Source: Methanosarcina sp. UBA5 (GTDB lineage Archaea > Halobacteriota > Methanosarcinia > Methanosarcinales > Methanosarcinaceae). From it: a stretch of 33,428 bases of DNA. Where the stretch lies: positions 1-33,428 of the forward strand of contig NZ_DAVG01000071.1 of NCBI RefSeq assembly GCF_002505485.1, in the 5' to 3' direction. The notes beneath the pieces were generated by a model that was not told the DNA's origin, did no database searches, and saw only the letters and a program-made list of their open reading frames with translations. Positions 8,395-16,904 of this stretch are shown one piece after another (position 1 is the first letter of the stretch; the number at the start of each line of letters is the position of its first letter). The translations under genes and the position numbers were made by a program.

Positions 8395-8803
8395 GTAACC
8401 ACCTCAGCAAAATACAACCCCTATGATTATATCTGAGCTAATCCTAGATAAACAAGCTTCTCAGCAGCCCGGATCTAAGCTACTTCCTGCATGCAGATAA
8501 TAAGAAATATACAATGGACCCGGAGCTCCGACCACCATAACCCTCTTTTTGATAAAAAGAGTATCTTTTTAATATATATCTTTTCTCCTGATAGGGAAAA
8601 TAACTTCGATAAGAGAAATTACAATAGATTTAAATTTCATCTCCCAGCTAGAAAGCCTGACAGAAATCTAATTCTATAAAAGACGCAAATGGAAGAAACA
8701 TAATAGACAAAAGAAACAGTAAAAGAGTTCATAGAAAGAAACATTCGGACACGGTAAAAGAGCTAATAGAAAGAAACATCCGAACACAGGAGGAGAAAAA
8801 GTC
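8395..8803. other. Divergent promoter region
   Basis: A 409-base spacer between the PAC2 gene (minus) and the pyruvate-kinase-like gene (plus), so it carries promoters both ways. The only structure seen is the tandem repeat at 8719-8787. A short plus-strand open frame at 8491-8679 has no ribosome-binding site or protein-like composition. Confidence 0.5.
8719..8787 (+). repeat. 35-base tandem duplication in a 5' leader
   Basis: GTAAAAGAG...GACAC at 8719-8752 is repeated at 8754-8787 with four to five differences and a 35-base period. It ends directly before the GGAGGAG ribosome-binding site (8789-8795) of the next gene. Confidence 0.75.
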
Positions 8804-9391
8804 ATGGAAAAACCTATTCTCTATTTCGACAATGTAGGAGAGTCAAATACGGAAGCCGTTATTGGAGCAGCAGCGAAAAGAGCGGCAGAACTTCAGATAT
8901 CACATATTGTGGTGGCAAGCACCAGCGGAAAAACCGCACTGAAAATGGCAGAGGCAGTAAAAGACACCGGCATAAAAGTTATTGGAATAAGCCACCAGTA
9001 CGGGCAGAATAAGAAAGGCGAATGGGAAGTAGAAGAGGAATATAAAAAGAAGCTTGAAGAACTTGGAGCCGTGATAACAACTCAGTCACATCTGTTTTCA
9101 GGAATTGAGCGCTCGATTACAAAGAAGTTCGGTGGTTATTCTAGACTGGAAGTGATTTCCGATACCCTTAGATCTCTATTTGGAAAAGGCTTTAAGGTAG
9201 CCATTGAAGTTGCAATTATGGCAGCCGATTCAGGTCACATCCCAGTTTCCGATAACACGGAAATTATAGCAATAGGAGGCACAAGGCGGGGTGCAGATGT
9301 AGCCCTGGTACTCAGGTCGGCCCACAGCGGAGATTTCTTCTCCCTTCAGGTTCGGGAAATTATTGCCATGCCGCGAGCTAAAGAAGATTAA
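8804..9391 (+). CDS. Pyruvate kinase C-terminal-domain-like protein
   Basis: A 195-residue stand-alone relative of the pyruvate kinase alpha/beta (C-terminal) domain. The pattern is NTEAVIGAAAKRAAELQISHIVVASTSG near the start, then a Rossmann-like alternation and a late GGTRRGADVALVLR segment. In pyruvate kinase this domain binds allosteric effectors and lacks the active site, so this protein is unlikely to be a kinase by itself. Orthologues of this size occur in many methanogens, and the function is unknown. The ATG has a strong GGAGGAG eight bases upstream. A 35-base tandem repeat lies in its leader. It is cytoplasmic with no membrane segment. Confidence 0.8.
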   Translation: MEKPILYFDNVGESNTEAVIGAAAKRAAELQISHIVVASTSGKTALKMAEAVKDTGIKVIGISHQYGQNKKGEWEVEEEYKKKLEELGAVITTQSHLFSGIERSITKKFGGYSRLEVISDTLRSLFGKGFKVAIEVAIMAADSGHIPVSDNTEIIAIGGTRRGADVALVLRSAHSGDFFSLQVREIIAMPRAKED

Positions 9392-9531
9392 GGCAAAAAA
9401 GTGAGAAAAAGGCAAGAAAAACAGGGGAAACATAAATCCTTGAAAATAATGATTCAGCTTTTCGTTTGAGATTGGTGAGGAAGCTCAGGTGATTTACTAG
9501 AATTACCCTAGCTTCTTGCTATCCCCAAAGA

Positions 9532-9540
9532 TAAATATAT
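9532..9540 (+). promoter_or_regulatory. Candidate TATA box for tgtA, suggesting a leaderless transcript
   Basis: TAAATATAT sits about 28 bases before the tgtA ATG, with purine-rich CCAAAGA just upstream as a possible BRE. The ATG itself is preceded by CCCCGGC, with no ribosome-binding site. The spacing suits transcription starting at or next to the start codon. Confidence 0.45.
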
Positions 9541-9564
9541 CTGAGAGACGTCTATAACCCCGGC

Positions 9565-11037
9565 ATGTCAGCAATATTCGAAATTCTCGACAAGGACGCA
9601 GGTGGCAGGATAGGAAGGCTCAGAACTCCCCATGGGACTATTGAGACACCTACCGTTATGCCTGTGATTAATCCAAATATCCAGCTTATCCCCCCAAAAG
9701 AAATGCGAAACTTCGGGGCAGAGGTTCTGATTACCAATTCTTATATTATTTACCGCAAGGAAGAACTGAAAAGTGTCGCCCTTGAAAAAGGGCTTCATGG
9801 GCTCATGGATTTTGACGGGCCCATTATGACGGATTCAGGCTCCTTCCAGCTTTCTGTATATGGATCCGTTGAAGTTACGAATGAGGAAATTCTCGGGTTC
9901 CAGCAAAAGATAGGAAGCGACATTATTGTCCCGCTGGATATTCCTACTCCCCCTGATGTTCACTACCGACGGGCTGAAGAGGAACTATCAATCACAGCCG
10001 AACGCCTGGAAGCAGCACGTAAGTTTATTCAGGGCGAGCAGCTGCTTGCAGGGCCAGTTCAGGGCTCGACCTATCCTGAATTGAGGGAAAAAGCTGCTTC
10101 TCACCTGAGAGACCTCAATTTTGAAGTTTATCCTCTTGGAGCAGTTGTCCCGCTCATGGAGACCTACCGCTATGCAGAACTTGTTGACGTAATTGCGGCA
10201 TCGAAAAAAGGGCTCTCTCCAGCTTCCCCAGTCCACCTTTTTGGGGCAGGGCACCCAATGATGTTTGCCCTTGCAGTAGCCTTAGGCTGTGACCTTTTTG
10301 ACTCGGCAGCCTATGCCCTTTACGCCAAGGACGGGCGTTATATTACTGTAAATGGAACTTATCATGTGGAAAAGCTAAATTATCTTCCCTGTTCCTGCCC
10401 TGTCTGTTCAAGGTACACGGCGGAAGAATTGAAAAAAGCCGACAACCGGGAAGAGCTTCTGGGAAAACACAACCTTTATGCGACTTTTGCTGAAATTCGG
10501 CTTATCAAACAATGCATAAAAGATGGAAAATTGCTCGAACTTGTGGAACAGCGCTGCCGTGCTCACCCGAAACTTCTTGACGGGTTAAAAAGGCTTTACA
10601 CCCATTCTTCATGGCTTGAGCAGCTTGATCCGGCTACAAAAGGCACCTTTTTCTACTGTGGGCCTGAGTCCTCCTCCCGCCCCGAAGTCCTACGTTTTGG
10701 AAAAAGGCTGGATAGATTTAGCCTGCAAGGCTCGGTAATCATTAGAACAGGTCCAGTAAAAGAAGAGAAAGATTACGACCAGGTTCTTACTTTCAAAGCG
10801 CCTTTTGGAGCATTTCCTGACGAGATGGGAGAAGTATATCCTTTCAATGCCGAAGTCCCGAAATTTCCGGACTACGAAGCCCTCGATACCGCTCTTTCAA
10901 ATACTCTTAAACTGATGGATCTGAACCCAGAAGCCGAATATACTTTTATCTGCGAAAAGGAGTTCAGTCACCCTTTAATTGAAGAGATAAGCAAAAGGGC
11001 AAAATTGGTATACAGGGAAGACTGGAAAAAAGAATAA
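9565..11037 (+). CDS. tgtA: Archaeosine tRNA-guanine transglycosylase
   Basis: A 490-residue archaeal TGT. It exchanges guanine 15 of the tRNA D-loop for preQ0, the first tRNA-level step of archaeosine synthesis. The N-terminal TIM barrel shows DSGSFQ with the base-binding Asp90. The likely nucleophile is Asp246 in LFDSAAYALYAKDGRY, equivalent to Asp249 of the Pyrococcus enzyme. The zinc site is C276-x-C278-x2-C281 with His302. The remaining 150 or so residues fit the archaeal C-terminal extension. At 490 residues it is shorter than versions with a full PUA domain, as in species that carry the PUA-bearing ArcS separately. No ribosome-binding site precedes the ATG. A perfect hairpin follows at 11107. 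Confidence 0.96.
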   Translation: MSAIFEILDKDAGGRIGRLRTPHGTIETPTVMPVINPNIQLIPPKEMRNFGAEVLITNSYIIYRKEELKSVALEKGLHGLMDFDGPIMTDSGSFQLSVYGSVEVTNEEILGFQQKIGSDIIVPLDIPTPPDVHYRRAEEELSITAERLEAARKFIQGEQLLAGPVQGSTYPELREKAASHLRDLNFEVYPLGAVVPLMETYRYAELVDVIAASKKGLSPASPVHLFGAGHPMMFALAVALGCDLFDSAAYALYAKDGRYITVNGTYHVEKLNYLPCSCPVCSRYTAEELKKADNREELLGKHNLYATFAEIRLIKQCIKDGKLLELVEQRCRAHPKLLDGLKRLYTHSSWLEQLDPATKGTFFYCGPESSSRPEVLRFGKRLDRFSLQGSVIIRTGPVKEEKDYDQVLTFKAPFGAFPDEMGEVYPFNAEVPKFPDYEALDTALSNTLKLMDLNPEAEYTFICEKEFSHPLIEEISKRAKLVYREDWKKE

Positions 11038-11106
11038 ATTTAGAATAGCTAATTAACAGCACCTTAGATTTTGTAAGTCCTTCATATGTTACAGAACCAA
11101 ACCTTG

Positions 11107-11140
11107 CCTCAAAAAAGATAAAAAGGAAACTTTTTTGAGG
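11107..11140 (+). terminator. Perfect 11-bp hairpin after tgtA
   Basis: CCTCAAAAAAG (11107-11117) pairs exactly with CTTTTTTGAGG (11130-11140) around a 12-base A-rich loop. The descending arm contains a T run. It lies 70 bases after the tgtA stop and before the next promoter, so termination is the likely role. Confidence 0.55.
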
Positions 11141-11202
11141 TGCAAACCGTTATAAAATTACCTGCAAAGAACCCTTTAAACAGGGAAAGAGCTGAAGTAT
11201 AA

Positions 11203-11260
11203 AGTTCATACACAGATTTTCAAGCTCATACAGAGACTCTCAGCTCATATAGAGACTTTC
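11203..11260 (+). repeat. Three tandem 19-20 base repeats upstream of the UbiA operon
   Basis: Units at 11203-11222, 11223-11241 and 11242-11260 share the pattern AG(C/T)TCATA(C/T)A(G/C)AGA followed by a pyrimidine-rich end. They lie 30-87 bases before the UbiA start codon, in the leader or promoter. They could be a regulator-binding array or simple slippage. Confidence 0.6.
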
Positions 11261-11289
11261 GTACAAACTCGAAATATAGGTGAAACTTA

Positions 11290-12231
11290 TTGTCCCTTAC
11301 AGCAAGAATCGGTGAACTCAGTCCTTATCTGCGGCTGATGAGACCCGAACTTTACTACATGGACCTTACCCTACCTGCCTCTAGTGCAATCCTTGCTTCC
11401 TACTTGGCGACCGGAGGGCTTCCTGCTCTTCTTCCTTTCCTGATTGCAGTAATAGGTGGCTTTGCAGCCATTACAAGTTCATACGTTTTCAATGACTGCT
11501 GTGATATAGACATCGATACTATCAACCTGCCTGGTCGTCCCTTGCCCTCTTCTAAAGTGTCAAAGAGTTCTGCGCTTACTTATGCTGTATTTTTACTAGT
11601 AATTGCGGGAGCAGCAGCAGCGTACTTGAACCCTGAGTCTCTCCTAACCCTTATTATTGCGGCTGCAGTTATCACAATTTATTCAATTTTTGCAAAAAGG
11701 AATACTTTCCTCAGTTTTCTGCCAGTAGGTATCTCCTATGGGCTTGTACCTGTAGGTATCTGGCTTGCCTTTGACCCTGCAGGAATCCTTAAAGGTAGTG
11801 ACGGGGTAATTCTTCCTTTGCCGGCTATTTGCTTAGGGCTAATGATTTGCGTTACAGATTGGGCTTTTACCCTTGGAGGAGTTTCCAGAGATGTAGAAGG
11901 GGACAGATTGAAAGGTGCCCCTACAATGCCCGTGACCTTTGGAATCCCCTTTACTGCCAGATTCGTTACGTTCTGGTGGATTATCGGAGTCATCGCTTCA
12001 CTAATTATAGGCTGGTCGGCCCGGCTTGGACCTGTATACTTTGCGGGAGCCCTTACTTCAGGGCTCTGGATGCTTACTCAGTGTCTTGATTTCATCAAAC
12101 ATCCTACCCCGGAGAGGGGTGGTAAGCTCTTTCTTAACGGCTCAAATTATAGAGCGATTATGTTTGGATCAATGATTCTTGATGTAGTGCTGTGCATTTA
12201 TGCAGGAGGCTACACCTCCATTCTCTGGTAA
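11290..12231 (+). CDS. UbiA family prenyltransferase
   Basis: A 313-residue polytopic membrane protein of the UbiA superfamily, which transfers a polyprenyl chain from its diphosphate to an acceptor. Both Asp-rich motifs that bind Mg-diphosphate are intact: N68-D-x2-D72-x3-D76 (NDCCDIDID) and D201-VEG-D205. About eight hydrophobic helices are visible. The start is TTG at 11290 with AGGTGA six bases upstream. Only 15 bases separate it from the prenyl reductase gene, and a radical SAM gene follows, so the three probably form one operon. Family members include the ether-lipid enzyme DGGGP synthase, quinone and haem prenyltransferases and chlorophyll synthase. The acceptor cannot be told from sequence. 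Given the neighbours I favour an isoprenoid cofactor such as methanophenazine, as inference only. Confidence 0.92.
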   Translation: MSLTARIGELSPYLRLMRPELYYMDLTLPASSAILASYLATGGLPALLPFLIAVIGGFAAITSSYVFNDCCDIDIDTINLPGRPLPSSKVSKSSALTYAVFLLVIAGAAAAYLNPESLLTLIIAAAVITIYSIFAKRNTFLSFLPVGISYGLVPVGIWLAFDPAGILKGSDGVILPLPAICLGLMICVTDWAFTLGGVSRDVEGDRLKGAPTMPVTFGIPFTARFVTFWWIIGVIASLIIGWSARLGPVYFAGALTSGLWMLTQCLDFIKHPTPERGGKLFLNGSNYRAIMFGSMILDVVLCIYAGGYTSILW

Positions 12232-12246
12232 AACAGGTAGAGAAAA

Positions 12247-13404
12247 ATGGATGCAGATATTATTGTAATAGGGGCATCTCCTGCAGGACTGATGGCTGCA
12301 AGGAACGCCTGTGAGAAAGGGGCGGCGGTCCTTTTACTGGAAAAAAAAGAAGAAATAGGGCATCCTCCCCATCCTGCAAACTCCTTTTTTAAAGGAATGT
12401 TAGATAAATGCGGAGAAAAGGCAGACCCTTCTTATGTGGTGCATTATCTCAAAGGCATGAAGATTATTTCCCCGTCAGGAAAGACAGTTGAGGTTGAAGC
12501 GCCCGGATATGCTATTGATAAGACCGAATTCGACAGGTTTTATGCGAAGAAAATAATTAAAACCGGCGTTGATCTTCGAAAAGGAGTAAAAGTGCAGAAT
12601 ATTCACAGGGAAGGAGAGAAGTTTACTGTCAATACCTCTGCCGGGGATTTCACCTCAAAACTGGTTATTATTTCCGACGGCATAAACTCAAAAATGGCTT
12701 CCCTTGTTGGCCTGAAGACAATGAAACACCCTGAAGATATTGCCTGGGGAATTGAACTGGATATCAGAAGTCCCGGAATTGGGAAACCGAAGATGTTTGA
12801 GTACTACGTGGGAAATCATGCCCCTGGCTGGAAAACTACATACGCCCCAAGAGGAGGCGATAATGCCGCAATCGGAGCCTATGTGCGCCGATGCGGAACC
12901 GATGCAACGCCTTACCTTAATGCCTGGGTTGAAAATTTCAAAAAGATTAAAGGGCTCGAAGAACTTGAAATTGTAAGAAAACTTTCCGGAGGAGACCCTA
13001 TAGTGACCCTTCCAAAGGAGTACATAACCGATGGAATAATGGTTGTTGGCGGGGCGGCAGGTCAGTCGGGAATAGGCTATGCGATGAGGGCAGGCCAGAT
13101 ATGTGGGGATGTCGCTGCAGATGCCATAAGCAAAGGAGACGTCTCAAAATCTGCCCTCTTAGCGTACCGGAAGACTTGGGAAAAGGAATTTCTGGCCGAA
13201 CACTACCTGGGCAGAATAGGACTTGAGACTCTTAGGAAAATGACGGATAAGGAAATCGATGAGATGGTTAAGGTCTTTGAAAAGGAGGACCTTTCATTTA
13301 TTCATGGAAGTTCAATTGAGCAGGCTATGCAGGTTTTTGCGTTCATGCTAAAGAAGAAACCCTCTGCAATCTTAAAGTGCAGGGCACTCCTCAGGAACAG
13401 ATAA
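12247..13404 (+). CDS. FAD-dependent geranylgeranyl reductase family protein
   Basis: A 385-residue flavoprotein of the geranylgeranyl reductase family, which saturates double bonds in prenyl chains of archaeal lipids, chlorophyll or quinones. The N-terminus is a dinucleotide-binding fold, DIIVIGASPAG (residues 4-14), with an acidic strand-2 end (LLLEKKEE). The substrate region has PGWKTTYAPRGGDNAAIGAY (about 195-214). A second FAD motif follows, DGIMVVGGAAGQSGIGYAMRAG (about residue 260), where many family members have GDAAG. Soluble or peripheral; no membrane helix is seen. It is the middle gene of the operon, 15 bases after UbiA and 70 before the radical SAM gene. Pairing with UbiA suggests it reduces the chain that UbiA attaches. 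Methanosarcina has further homologues for membrane lipids. Confidence 0.88.
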   Translation: MDADIIVIGASPAGLMAARNACEKGAAVLLLEKKEEIGHPPHPANSFFKGMLDKCGEKADPSYVVHYLKGMKIISPSGKTVEVEAPGYAIDKTEFDRFYAKKIIKTGVDLRKGVKVQNIHREGEKFTVNTSAGDFTSKLVIISDGINSKMASLVGLKTMKHPEDIAWGIELDIRSPGIGKPKMFEYYVGNHAPGWKTTYAPRGGDNAAIGAYVRRCGTDATPYLNAWVENFKKIKGLEELEIVRKLSGGDPIVTLPKEYITDGIMVVGGAAGQSGIGYAMRAGQICGDVAADAISKGDVSKSALLAYRKTWEKEFLAEHYLGRIGLETLRKMTDKEIDEMVKVFEKEDLSFIHGSSIEQAMQVFAFMLKKKPSAILKCRALLRNR

Positions 13405-13474
13405 ACTGAGATTTAAAAGAGCAAAAAGAACGGAACCGATACGGACATTATCAAATACTAGGTGCAGGAACAAT

Positions 13475-14614
13475 ATGCAATACGATTTCTATAAAAGCCC
13501 CCTTTTCAGAGTTGATACTGAGATCGAAGACGGACACATGAGGATGAAAACCAGCGGGGCTGCGTCCATCCTTTTGAGAAAAACTCTTGAGAAAAACCTC
13601 TCAATTTTTGAAGGCGAAAAGCCTGCAAAAGTCGATGCTGACCGGCTAATCTGTTCAACCTGGATGCCCCCGGTGCCAAGCCCGGGTTTTGACCGCCTGG
13701 TAAAAAGCCAGATTTTTTCCATACTGGGAAAAATGATTCCTGACCAGGTAACTATTTCTATTACTGAAGAATGCCCGAACAACTGTATTCACTGCGCTCT
13801 GCCTGACACGAAAAACCGGAAAAAACTTGCCTCTGAAATCGTAAAATCTACAATCGACCAGGTGCTCGAAATGGGCACAACTTTCGTGATCTTTGATGGA
13901 GGTGAGCCCCTGACCTATCCTGATCTAGAAGACCTGATAAGGTACGTGAATCCTGAAAAAGCGATCACAGGTATGTTCACCTCAGGGGTAGGGCTGACTG
14001 AAGAGCGAGCCAGCCGCCTTAAAGAAGCAGGCCTTTATTCCCTTACTGTAAGTTTTGACAGCGCATATGAAGAGAAACACGATCACGTAAGGGGTAGGAA
14101 AGGAGTTTTTAGAAGCGCAGTTGAAGCCGTCAAAAACGGACTTAAGGCGGGACTGCTTGTAAATATATATGTGGTGCTTTCCAGGGATAATGTGAGCGAG
14201 CTTGAAGAACTGTATGCCCTTGCATCAGAGCTTGGAGTCCATGAACTTTCCTTCTATGAAATAGTTCCCACGGGCAGGTGGATGGATCACGCCTCTGAAA
14301 TAATGACCCCAAAAGACCTGAGAAAGTTTGAGAATTTCGTATCCAGCGCCAGGGAGAAAGAAGGTCCCAGAATATTTCCTATCCCGCAGGTCATGAAAAC
14401 CACAGGCTGTATGGCAGGCCGGAAGTGGCTCCATATAACCCCGGAAGGAAACATTCTTCCCTGCGCCTGTATCCCGATTCCCTATGGAAATGTTCATAGA
14501 GACAAGATAAAGGATGTCTGGAAGAAAATCAGGGGAGATCCTGCATATAATGCAAAGTGCTGCCTTATGAGAAACCCTGAGTTCAGGGAGAAGTACCTGA
14601 AGCTTTCAGAGTGA
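13475..14614 (+). CDS. Radical SAM protein with SPASM-like C-terminus
   Basis: A 379-residue radical SAM enzyme. The [4Fe-4S]-SAM motif is C100-x3-C104-x2-C107 (CPNNCIHC), preceded by the beta-1 strand VTISIT. The GGEPL motif follows near residue 147, then a TIM-barrel core (SFDSAYEEKHDHVRG). The last 70 residues contain CMAGRKWLHITPEGNILPCACIP and a later CC pair, resembling SPASM/twitch auxiliary cluster domains that modify peptides or small molecules. About 95 residues precede the radical SAM core, longer than usual. It is the third gene of the operon with UbiA and the prenyl reductase. The substrate is unknown; a step that decorates or builds the prenylated molecule is possible. Confidence 0.88.
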   Translation: MQYDFYKSPLFRVDTEIEDGHMRMKTSGAASILLRKTLEKNLSIFEGEKPAKVDADRLICSTWMPPVPSPGFDRLVKSQIFSILGKMIPDQVTISITEECPNNCIHCALPDTKNRKKLASEIVKSTIDQVLEMGTTFVIFDGGEPLTYPDLEDLIRYVNPEKAITGMFTSGVGLTEERASRLKEAGLYSLTVSFDSAYEEKHDHVRGRKGVFRSAVEAVKNGLKAGLLVNIYVVLSRDNVSELEELYALASELGVHELSFYEIVPTGRWMDHASEIMTPKDLRKFENFVSSAREKEGPRIFPIPQVMKTTGCMAGRKWLHITPEGNILPCACIPIPYGNVHRDKIKDVWKKIRGDPAYNAKCCLMRNPEFREKYLKLSE

Positions 14615-14888
14615 ATTGAGGGCAATTATAAAAAGTTTCAGATTAATGTGTGAAGAAAGTTATAATTATCTCTTAGAACTTCTTTTTTGAAATAAAAAGT
14701 AATAGCTAACATAGCTTAAGCTGTCTGGAATATATAACACTGGAGTATAGAACAACCAATTAGATAGAAACAAAATGCGTAACAGTACAGAATATGAGCT
14801 GGAATGAACCGAAAAAATGAGGATGCAGGTTAAAATACCTGCAACGGAAATTGAAGCCTTTCAAATAAATTTGTGTTTATGAGACGAA

Positions 14889-15746
14889 TCAGACTAAACC
14901 CGATCTCTGAAGAGTCATCAGGTCTTCAGTGGTGAGTTTTGCTCCGCCCTTGAACTTTTCGAAGATGGACTTGGCATCTTTCTGAAGTTCAGACTTGACA
15001 ACGCGGGATTTCCCTTCCTTATCTTTCCTCTTGAGCTTGAAGATTTCTTTGTCAAGTTCTCGGATTTCTTTCTGGGCATTGATGAAAGCCTTGTGCTGCT
15101 CGTCAGCTGCTTCCTGAGCTTTTACAAATTCCTTGTGGGCAATGTCAGACTCTGCCCTGGTTTTGTCAGCCTCTTTGAAAGCGGTAATCATCTTCTCATG
15201 ATATTCCTGAGCCTGCCTGGCATATTCGGCCAACTGGGTATGGAATTCTGAGGCTTCATCTCGGATTTTCTGGGCTTCGTCCAGAAGATCCTTCAGTTCG
15301 GAGTTGCTCTCGAGCTGAACTTTTTTGACATGATATTGTTTTTGAAGCTGAGTGATTTTCCCAACGAGTTCCCTTTCCTTGCTTGTGCTCAGGACTTCAG
15401 TCTGCTGGGCAAATTCAAGGCGATCGATGTCTTTTCTCAGAGCTTTGATCGAAGGGCCACCCAGATTGCTCTGCTTCCTGATGGAATCAGCTTTTGAAAA
15501 GAGGTCGTTTGCCTTGGCATTGGTTTCATCGCGCTTGTTCTTGTATTCGCTGACCTTCTCATTAATCTCGTCCCTGAGGACTTTTAGTTCCTGGGCTTCG
15601 TTAATAAGGTCTTTCGTCTTCTTGTTCAGATCGTTACGCTTTGCAGCGAGGGTACTAGCCTCTGCGTTTAAAGCATTCCTTTTTTCTTTGGCTTCTTCAG
15701 AAATGTCCTTCAAATCTGATCTTTTTTTCTGCAGTTCCTTTAGCAT
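14889..15746 (-). CDS. Archaeal coiled-coil protein (COG1340-like)
   Basis: A 285-residue protein that is almost entirely charged alpha-helix with heptad spacing (Lys, Glu, Asp, Ala, Arg; no proline in long stretches). A short non-coiled C-terminus, GGAKLTTEDLMTLQRSGLV, ends the protein. It resembles the archaeal coiled-coil proteins grouped as COG1340, which have no established role. There is no signal or membrane segment. The ATG has GGGAGG upstream. It lies 49 bases downstream of serB on the same strand and is probably cotranscribed, though nothing in the sequence links it to serine synthesis. Its C-terminal motif and length are the only specific marks; the rest is low-complexity helix. 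Confidence 0.8.
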   Translation of the reverse strand: MLKELQKKRSDLKDISEEAKEKRNALNAEASTLAAKRNDLNKKTKDLINEAQELKVLRDEINEKVSEYKNKRDETNAKANDLFSKADSIRKQSNLGGPSIKALRKDIDRLEFAQQTEVLSTSKERELVGKITQLQKQYHVKKVQLESNSELKDLLDEAQKIRDEASEFHTQLAEYARQAQEYHEKMITAFKEADKTRAESDIAHKEFVKAQEAADEQHKAFINAQKEIRELDKEIFKLKRKDKEGKSRVVKSELQKDAKSIFEKFKGGAKLTTEDLMTLQRSGLV

Positions 15747-15795
15747 CTCTTATTGTGCCTCCCGATCCAGCAAAAAAGCTGGCATTTTAGTAGCT

Positions 15796-16488
15796 CTATT
15801 GTCCGATGTCGACATGCTGTGCCTGATTACAACATTGATAAGAAAGAGATTCAAGAACAGGGATAACGGCTCTAAGGTCCTTTTTTGTTATGACCACGTC
15901 CGCATATTCCCTCAGGATGGGCTTGGGATTGAAAGCTATGGCAAAACCTGCTCTCTCAAAGACACAGGCATCATTTGCGCCGTCCCCAAGAACTACACAT
16001 TGCTCTGGCCGAACTCCGTTTAGTCGGGTGAGTTCTTCGAACACCTTTGCTTTGGAGTCGCTCTGTGTGATTGGGCCGACAACTTTGCCTGTGAGGCAGC
16101 CGTCTTCCACAAGCAGTTCGTTGGAAACAACGAAATCAATGCCAAGCGCTTTGCCTATCGTATCGGCAGAGATGGTAAATCCACCAGAAATCATTGCAGT
16201 TTTATAGCCCCTACTTTTGACATAGAGGATAAGTTCTGCTGCTCCCGGCATCAGATTGATATGGTTTACCGCGTTAAGGGCAGTTTCGAGAGGAAGTCCC
16301 TTAAGAAGCCTGACCCTCTCAATAAGCGCTTGTTCAAAATCAAAGTCTCCATACATCGCTTTCTTCGTAATCTCCTCTACTTTGCTTACAACACCTGCAG
16401 CCCTGGCGAGCTCATCGATAGTCTCAGCGTCTATAAGGGTGCTATCCATATCAAAAACAATCATTTTGTTTCTAGTAAAATTATGCAT
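15796..16488 (-). CDS. serB: Phosphoserine phosphatase
   Basis: A 230-residue HAD-superfamily phosphatase that hydrolyses O-phosphoserine to serine, the last step of the phosphorylated serine pathway. Motif I is DMDSTLIDAETIDELA near the N-terminus, with the nucleophile as the first Asp. Motif II is MISGGF; motif III is the Lys of DSKAK; motif IV is VVLGDGANDACVFERAGFAIAFNPKP. All are complete. I prefer the ATG at 16488, because GAGTGA lies eight bases upstream; a GTG at 16500 overlaps that site. A third option at 16464 would begin immediately before the core strand. It is first in a probable two-gene unit with the coiled-coil gene. Confidence 0.93.
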   Translation of the reverse strand: MHNFTRNKMIVFDMDSTLIDAETIDELARAAGVVSKVEEITKKAMYGDFDFEQALIERVRLLKGLPLETALNAVNHINLMPGAAELILYVKSRGYKTAMISGGFTISADTIGKALGIDFVVSNELLVEDGCLTGKVVGPITQSDSKAKVFEELTRLNGVRPEQCVVLGDGANDACVFERAGFAIAFNPKPILREYADVVITKKDLRAVIPVLESLSYQCCNQAQHVDIGQ

Positions 16489-16904
16489 AGGACAGTTCAC
16501 TCAATCAAAACCTGGACCTGAATAACTATTAGATATAGCGGGATAATTTCCCGAAAAAGGGCATGCTGCCTGGTGTACCTTCTTCAGGGGTACCCCCGCA
16601 CTTTAGTATAATACATTTGCCCTGACATTAAAAGCCCACCAACGGATAAAGTTTTCAAATTATAATACGGGTTCTGTGAAACAAGACCACAAAACAACAG
16701 CATTGATGTCAACGTTTTTGAGTGAAATAAATCACATCCTTTTTAAGCTTTTCGGAGGGGAAGGAAAACATGTTGAATAATAGTTATAAATACCATATAT
16801 ATTTATAAAATAAAGTTGATAGAGGAAGAACCTGCCAAAAGAATTATAAACCCATTAGGAATTCCATTATTGAAAAAATTGGTTAACACAGGATTTTGAG
16901 AAAA
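16489..16904. other. Divergent promoter region of serB and mtd
   Basis: A 416-base spacer between serB (minus) and mtd (plus). It contains a GGGGTACCCC palindrome at 16587-16596 and the AT-rich core promoter candidate of mtd at 16784-16809. No gene called. Confidence 0.55.
16784..16809 (+). promoter_or_regulatory. Candidate core promoter of mtd
   Basis: Two TATA-like boxes, TTATAAAT (16784-16791) and TTTATAAA (16802-16809), lie in an AT-rich run. Initiation about 25 bases downstream would leave a 70-90 base leader before the ATG at 16905. Confidence 0.45.

Noticed and set aside
8491..8679. 62-codon frame before the pyruvate-kinase-like gene
   Set aside because: Charged low-complexity sequence in a divergent promoter region, without a ribosome-binding site.
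15352..16023. 223-codon plus-strand frame opposite the coiled-coil and serB genes
   Set aside because: The Ser/Phe/Leu-rich sequence is the mirror of Lys/Glu-rich coiled-coil codons. SerB motifs on the other strand are complete.
16770..16808. 12-codon frame with an excellent GGAGGGGAAGG site upstream of mtd, as a possible leader peptide
   Set aside because: It overlaps the best TATA candidates for mtd, so it would lie upstream of the transcript. The match is probably chance in purine-rich DNA.
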